A stretch of 27,778 nt of DNA from Bacillota bacterium (GTDB lineage Bacteria > Bacillota_I > Bacilli_A > RF39 > UBA660). The notes below the pieces were generated by a model. The model searched no databases and had not been told where the DNA came from. It saw nothing but the letters and a program-made list of their open reading frames with translations. The DNA lies in the NCBI GenBank assembly GCA_015059245.1, contig SVAU01000016.1, positions 1 to 27,778 of the forward strand. Direction: 5' to 3'. Position numbers and translations under genes: made by a program. Positions 24,088 to 27,778 of this stretch are shown one piece after another (position 1 is the first letter of the stretch; the number at the start of each line of letters is the position of its first letter).

Positions 24088-24969
24088 ATGAAATTAGTTA
24101 GAGATTTCAACGAATATCAAATATTAGATATGTCAGAAGGAATGAAATTAGAAACTTGGAATGGTAAAGAACTATTAAGACCAGATCCACAAATTATATG
24201 GACAGATAAATTCCATCCAGAATACTGGGATAAAGTAGATGCTATCTATCATAGAAGTAACAAAGGTGGAGGACACTGGGATATCAAAAATAGTAAACTA
24301 CCTGAAAGTTGGCAAGTACATTATCAAGATTTAACATTTAATATAAAACTAATGGGCTTCAAACATACAGGACTATTCCCAGAACAAGCCTATAACTGGA
24401 ACTTAATTCGTAGAAAAATAAAAGAAGCAAATAGACCAGTAAAAGTACTTAACTTATTTGCTTATACAGGAGCAGCCTCAGTAGCAGCCCTATCTGCTGG
24501 AGCAGAAGTAGTACACGTAGATTCATCTCGTGGTATGATCGATTGGGCTAAAGAAAACGTTAAATCAAGTGGTCTAGAAGATAAACCAATTCGTTTCCTA
24601 GTAGATGACGTAGTAAAATTCGTAAAAAGAGAAATAAGAAGAGGAAATAAATACGATATAATCCTAATGGACCCACCATCATTTGGTAGAGGAGCTAACG
24701 GAGAAGTATGGGATATAGAAAAAGACTTATATCCACTAGTAGAACTATGTACTGAAATACTATCAGATGATCCTATTATGTTTATAATAAATTCATATAC
24801 TACAGGACTATCAATGACAGTATTAGAAAACGTCCTAAGTCTTACAGTAAACAAAAAAGTATCAGGACATATATCTAGTGATGAACTAGGTATACCAATG
24901 AAAGATAGTGAACTAATCCTACCTTGTGGTATATATGCTAGATGGGAAAAAGACAAAGATATCAACTAA
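24088..24969 (+). CDS. Class I SAM-dependent methyltransferase (RlmI/COG1092-like)
   Basis: This 293-residue protein has an N-terminal beta-rich part (about 1-90) and a Rossmann methyltransferase domain. Motif I is NLFAYTGAASVAAL (122-135), followed by the acidic VHVDSS, DD at 173-174, and motif IV DPPSFG (195-200). The overall plan matches the RlmI/YccW class of rRNA methyltransferases without the PUA domain. The motif VI region reads INSYTTG and lacks the Cys used by m5C enzymes, so cytosine-C5 methylation is doubtful. The substrate is probably RNA but unproven. It has its own promoter and a terminator that overlaps the stop codon. Confidence 0.82.
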   Translation: MKLVRDFNEYQILDMSEGMKLETWNGKELLRPDPQIIWTDKFHPEYWDKVDAIYHRSNKGGGHWDIKNSKLPESWQVHYQDLTFNIKLMGFKHTGLFPEQAYNWNLIRRKIKEANRPVKVLNLFAYTGAASVAALSAGAEVVHVDSSRGMIDWAKENVKSSGLEDKPIRFLVDDVVKFVKREIRRGNKYDIILMDPPSFGRGANGEVWDIEKDLYPLVELCTEILSDDPIMFIINSYTTGLSMTVLENVLSLTVNKKVSGHISSDELGIPMKDSELILPCGIYARWEKDKDIN

Positions 24970-24982
24970 GATATCTTTTTTT
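24955..24982 (+). terminator. Intrinsic terminator with the stop codon in the loop
   Basis: AAAGATATC (24955-24963) pairs with GATATCTTT (24970-24978), T residues to 24982. The loop AACTAA includes the TAA stop (24967-24969). Confidence 0.9.
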
Positions 24983-24992
24983 CATGATATTG

Positions 24993-25001
24993 TGTTATAA
25001 T
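24993..25001 (+). promoter_or_regulatory. Extended -10 promoter of the PP2C gene
   Basis: TGT plus a perfect TATAAT (24996-25001), 15 nt before the ATG. The predicted transcript start coincides with GGTGAT (25008-25013). Confidence 0.75.
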
Positions 25002-25016
25002 TAGAATGGTGATACT

Positions 25017-26489
25017 ATGGGAAAGTTAATTGATATTGATTTTGCTATTATCGAAACATTAAGAGTGCATCCGGATTTTACTCCAACAGTAAATGCATTA
25101 TACATGGATAATATGACTCATCCAGAAGGCATCGACTTAAGAAACTTCACAAGTAGTAACGGGGCAAGAGCTAAGATGAAGGACATAACACAAACAGATA
25201 TGTTACATTTCATTTTAGACGAAGCAGTTAAATGTTATAATGCAATGGCTTACTTCTACTATAATGATCCTAATATGAAAGCATTAAATACAGTAGATGA
25301 AAAAATGGCCAACTTACTTAATACATTCCCTTATTATGGAGTTGTATTAAAAGCAGTAGAAATAATAGCAAACCCAAAAATAAATAGTGCAATATTCTAC
25401 AAGACAGACTCAAAAGAACTAATGGCTCTTGTAGACGCAGTAACAAATTGTCGTTATCAAAAAGGAGATAAACTAAGAGAGTTTATTGATAAATCAGGAG
25501 TAGGACTAACTGCTCTAGGAGGATTTGGAACTCAAGACCTATTTGCTAAAATAGATTCTGATATAAAGAAATACGAAGTAGCAAAAAATATTCAAGTAAA
25601 TCCAAAAGCAACAAATCAATGTTTACTAGATGTAATGTCAGGTGCTCAACTAAAAAATAAACATAACGAATATGGTTTAAGTGGAACACTATATGCAACA
25701 CAAGATATAGGTAAGAGAAGAGGTAACCAAGAAGATGCTGTTATCATTCTAGAACATCCTGAAAATCCAGAATTCAAACTTATTGCAGTATCTGATGGAA
25801 TGGGTGGAGTTGAACTAGGAGATAAAGCAAGTTCATACTTAACACAACAACTAGCTAGATGGTTTAAATCATTACCAGCAGATTTATATAGTTTCCCTAT
25901 GGAAGTACAACAATTATTGAATAAAAAGATTGCTCAAATAAGTAATGAAATATGCAAACAATATAATTCAGAATATAGAGGAATCGTATGTGGAGCTACA
26001 GTAGTAGCTAGTATAGTAACTCAAGAATATACTATTAATTCAACAGTAGGAGATTCAAGAATCTATACTATAAAAGATGATAAACTAGAACTTATAACTA
26101 GAGACGAATCAGCAGTATGGCCTCCATATAAAGAAGCAAGAGATATGACACCAGAAGAATTAGATGACTTAAGATTCGTAAGAAATAATAATGAAATCCT
26201 AAGATGTATCGGTCAAAGTATGGATGCAAGTCATATTCAATCTCTAATGATCCCTAATAGTAGTTACGATAAGATAATCTTATTATCAGATGGTGTAACT
26301 GACCTTCTATCTCAAGAAGATATAAGAGTTATATCAAGAAAATATCCTACTGAAAGAATTACTCATGAACTAGTAGAAGCAGCTATAACAAATATGGCAA
26401 GAAGAGCTCGTGGAGCTGATGAAAGACATTATAGCGGAGTAAATGCTGGTAAAGATAATGCAACAGCTGCTATGTATGCAAGGAGATAA
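25017..26489 (+). CDS. PP2C-family Ser/Thr phosphatase with unknown N-terminal domain
   Basis: This 490-residue protein has a C-terminal PP2C (PPM) domain (about 222-490). The metal-binding residues are Asp240 (RGNQEDAV), Asp260-Gly261 (VSDGMGG), Asp425 (LLSDGVTD) and Asp480 (GKDNATA), so a full binuclear Mn/Mg site is likely. The first 220 residues are soluble, mainly helical and not recognised; they may sense a signal or bind a partner. No kinase (PASTA/PrkC type) is adjacent, unlike the usual prpC-prkC pair. A DUF1292 gene follows after 2 nt. ATG 25017 is preceded by GGTGAT with a 3-nt gap. Confidence 0.87.
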   Translation: MGKLIDIDFAIIETLRVHPDFTPTVNALYMDNMTHPEGIDLRNFTSSNGARAKMKDITQTDMLHFILDEAVKCYNAMAYFYYNDPNMKALNTVDEKMANLLNTFPYYGVVLKAVEIIANPKINSAIFYKTDSKELMALVDAVTNCRYQKGDKLREFIDKSGVGLTALGGFGTQDLFAKIDSDIKKYEVAKNIQVNPKATNQCLLDVMSGAQLKNKHNEYGLSGTLYATQDIGKRRGNQEDAVIILEHPENPEFKLIAVSDGMGGVELGDKASSYLTQQLARWFKSLPADLYSFPMEVQQLLNKKIAQISNEICKQYNSEYRGIVCGATVVASIVTQEYTINSTVGDSRIYTIKDDKLELITRDESAVWPPYKEARDMTPEELDDLRFVRNNNEILRCIGQSMDASHIQSLMIPNSSYDKIILLSDGVTDLLSQEDIRVISRKYPTERITHELVEAAITNMARRARGADERHYSGVNAGKDNATAAMYARR

Positions 26490-26491
26490 TT

Positions 26492-26767
26492 ATGGAAGAA
26501 AAGATACTTATAAAAAATGATAATGGTGAAGAAAAAGAATTTACTGTATTATTCACATTTGAATCAAATGAAACAGGTAAAAAGTATGTAACATATACTG
26601 ATTACACTAAAGATTATAAAGGTAATATAAATTGTTATTCTGGATACTATGAAGGAGAAAAACTACTTCCAGTAGAAACTGAAAAAGAACTTGCTTTCAT
26701 AGATGATACATTAAAAACATTAACAGAAACAATAAATTACAAATATAAACAAATAGAAGAAAATTAA
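26492..26767 (+). CDS. DUF1292 family protein
   Basis: This 91-residue acidic protein matches the DUF1292 pattern common in Bacillota (YrzB-like). An opening with ILIKNDNGEEKEFTVLFTF is followed by a YVTYTDYTKD core and a C-terminal acidic part with ELAFIDDTL. Its function is unknown. It starts 2 nt after the PP2C stop with AAGGAG before the ATG, so it is the second gene of that unit. Family members in Bacillus lie near the yrrK-yrzL genes, not near a phosphatase. Confidence 0.8.
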   Translation: MEEKILIKNDNGEEKEFTVLFTFESNETGKKYVTYTDYTKDYKGNINCYSGYYEGEKLLPVETEKELAFIDDTLKTLTETINYKYKQIEEN

Positions 26768-26788
26768 GAAGCAATTCTTAATTTTTTT
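26761..26788 (+). terminator. Intrinsic terminator overlapping the DUF1292 stop codon
   Basis: AAATTAAGAA (26761-26770) pairs with TTCTTAATTT (26775-26784), loop GCAA, T residues to 26788. The TAA stop (26765-26767) lies in the 5' arm. Confidence 0.85.
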
Positions 26789-26854
26789 ATGTTTCTTCTA
26801 TAGACGCTTTTTATATTTTGATAATGATATTTTATAATCTAAAAGCCCTTGATA

Positions 26855-26863
26855 TGGTATAAT
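26855..26863 (+). promoter_or_regulatory. Extended -10 promoter of the NifU-like gene
   Basis: TGG plus a perfect TATAAT (26858-26863), 23 nt before the ATG. A strong GGAGGG site lies at 26875-26880. Confidence 0.7.
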
Positions 26864-26886
26864 ATTATCGTGTAGGAGGGTAGGAT

Positions 26887-27579
26887 ATGATATACACAAA
26901 AGAAGTAGAAAATATGTGCAAAGTTGCTAAAGGTGTAGACCATGGCCCAGCTCCAATTCCTGAAGAAGGGAAATGGGTACAAGCTAAAGAGATAAAAGAC
27001 ATTTCAGGTCTTACTCATGGTATCGGATGGTGTGCTCCACAACAAGGCGCATGTAAACTAACACTAAATATTAAAGAAGGAATTATCGAAGAAGCTTTAG
27101 TAGAAACACTAGGTTGTTCAGGTATGACTCATAGTGCTGCTATGGCAGGAGAAATTCTAGTAGGAAAAACAATATTAGAAGCATTAAATACTGACTTAGT
27201 ATGTGATGCTATCAATACAGCTATGAGAGAACTATTCTTACAAATAGTTTATGGTCGTAGTCAATCAGCATTCAGTGAAGGTGGATTATCTATCGGAGCT
27301 GGTCTAGAAGATTTAGGAAAAGGACATCGTAGTCAAGTTGGTACAATTTATAGTACTAAAGTAAAAGGACCTAGATATCTAGAATTAGCTGAAGGTTATA
27401 TCGTAGAAGTTGGTCTTGATAAAGAAGATCAAATAATCGGTTACAAATATGTTAACTTAGGAAAAATGATGGAAAATATCAAAGCAGGTATTGATCCAAT
27501 GGAAGCTATCGAGAAAGCTAGTGGAACTTATGGAAGATTCGACGAAGCTGTTAAAAAGATAGATCCTAGAAAAGAGTAA
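26887..27579 (+). CDS. NifU/IscU-like iron-sulfur cluster assembly scaffold protein
   Basis: This 230-residue protein has a NifU_N/IscU-like domain, the platform on which Fe-S clusters are built before transfer. Cysteines at 49, 56, 77 (LGCSGM) and 106 are candidate ligands; the third canonical IscU Cys near the end of the domain is not evident. A C-terminal part (about 150-230) with RYLELAEGYIVEVGL is seen in the long variant that pairs with a GGGtGRT protein, whose gene starts 14 nt downstream. No cysteine desulfurase or SufBCD gene is visible in the window. The start ATG 26887 follows GGAGGG. The name rests on family resemblance; the client is unknown. Confidence 0.82.
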   Translation: MIYTKEVENMCKVAKGVDHGPAPIPEEGKWVQAKEIKDISGLTHGIGWCAPQQGACKLTLNIKEGIIEEALVETLGCSGMTHSAAMAGEILVGKTILEALNTDLVCDAINTAMRELFLQIVYGRSQSAFSEGGLSIGAGLEDLGKGHRSQVGTIYSTKVKGPRYLELAEGYIVEVGLDKEDQIIGYKYVNLGKMMENIKAGIDPMEAIEKASGTYGRFDEAVKKIDPRKE

Positions 27580-27593
27580 GGGAGGATTATATT

Positions 27594-27778
27594 ATGGCAT
27601 TATTTGAAAGTTTCGATAGAAGAATAGGTCAAATCCAACCTGTAATGGATAAATACGGAATCAAAGATTTTGAAGACGCAAGAAATATTTGTAAAGAAAA
27701 AGGTTTCGACCCTTATGAAATAGTAAAAGGAGTTCAACCAATTTGTTTTGAAAATGCTTGCTGGGCTTATACATTAGG
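27594..27778 (+). CDS. GGGtGRT-family protein, 5' part
   Basis: Only the first 61 codons lie in the window; the gene runs off the right edge. The start MALFESFDRRIGQIQPVMDK and the block CFENACWAYTLG match the N terminus of the GGGtGRT protein family, usually found beside a NifU-like scaffold gene. Two Cys in the ICFENAC stretch could contact a cluster. ATG 27594 stands 14 nt past the scaffold stop, with GGGAGG ahead, so both are in one operon. Confidence 0.8.
   Translation, partial: MALFESFDRRIGQIQPVMDKYGIKDFEDARNICKEKGFDPYEIVKGVQPICFENACWAYTL

Overview
The window is a low-GC, Gram-positive-type (Bacillota) chromosomal segment. It opens with the 3' end of a 23S rRNA gene and a short 5S rRNA gene, and continues with 28 protein genes (the last cut by the window edge) and one tRNA-Arg. 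Codon use is extremely AT-rich (ATA, AAA, GAA, TTA and CTA dominate). The 5S RNA is only about 104 nt. TGA is neither a stop codon in any of the 27 complete genes nor a sense codon; all Trp codons are TGG. With the gene families seen, this suggests a reduced, uncultured Bacilli lineage near the RF39/Erysipelotrichia/Mollicutes branch, probably gut-associated. The taxonomy is inference.

Layout. 1-505: end of an rRNA operon, with an unexplained GC-rich hairpin between 5S and the terminator. 571-3641: a cold-shock protein; coaE-coaD (last two steps of CoA synthesis, overlapping genes) with an MBL-fold hydrolase; and a diacylglycerol-kinase-family lipid kinase. 3673-3749 (-): tRNA-Arg(CCU). 3846-7545: an ABC ATPase and a 998-residue FtsX/MacB-type permease with a long extracytoplasmic coiled coil. 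7576-9530: a small hypothetical protein, a cation diffusion facilitator and a single-span membrane protein. 9659-14664: a tightly packed operon of response regulator, histidine kinase, PlsC, acyl-CoA ligase and a second PlsC, that is, a two-component system joined to fatty-acid activation and phospholipid acylation. 14721-16399: a COG0523 metallochaperone GTPase with a His/Cys-rich insert, plus an unknown protein. 16498-18015: gpmI, convergent with mgtE (18044-19381, -). 19524-22539: a membrane-anchored PIG-L-like protein and a YfhO-type membrane protein, a likely surface-glycopolymer pair. 22652-24049: a Cof-type HAD phosphatase and a HdeD/DUF308-like membrane protein. 24088-26767: a SAM methyltransferase, a PP2C phosphatase with an unknown N-terminal domain, and a DUF1292 protein. 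26887-27778: a NifU/IscU-like scaffold and the start of a GGGtGRT-family gene.

The most striking signals are in the expression apparatus. Most transcription units start from an extended -10 promoter (TGnTATAAT-like) only 15-27 nt upstream of the start codon, so the mRNA probably begins almost at the Shine-Dalgarno sequence. First genes of units mostly use GGTGAT, while genes inside operons use GGAGG/AAGG forms. Ten of twelve intrinsic terminators after protein genes overlap the coding region, most with the stop codon in the hairpin loop. These features describe an unusually compact grammar of gene starts and ends.

Best candidates for undescribed biology are the GC-rich hairpin behind 5S, the two-component/lipid operon, the PIG-L-like + YfhO pair with substituted catalytic residues, the PP2C N-terminal domain, and the DnaA-box-like inverted repeat at 23477-23505.
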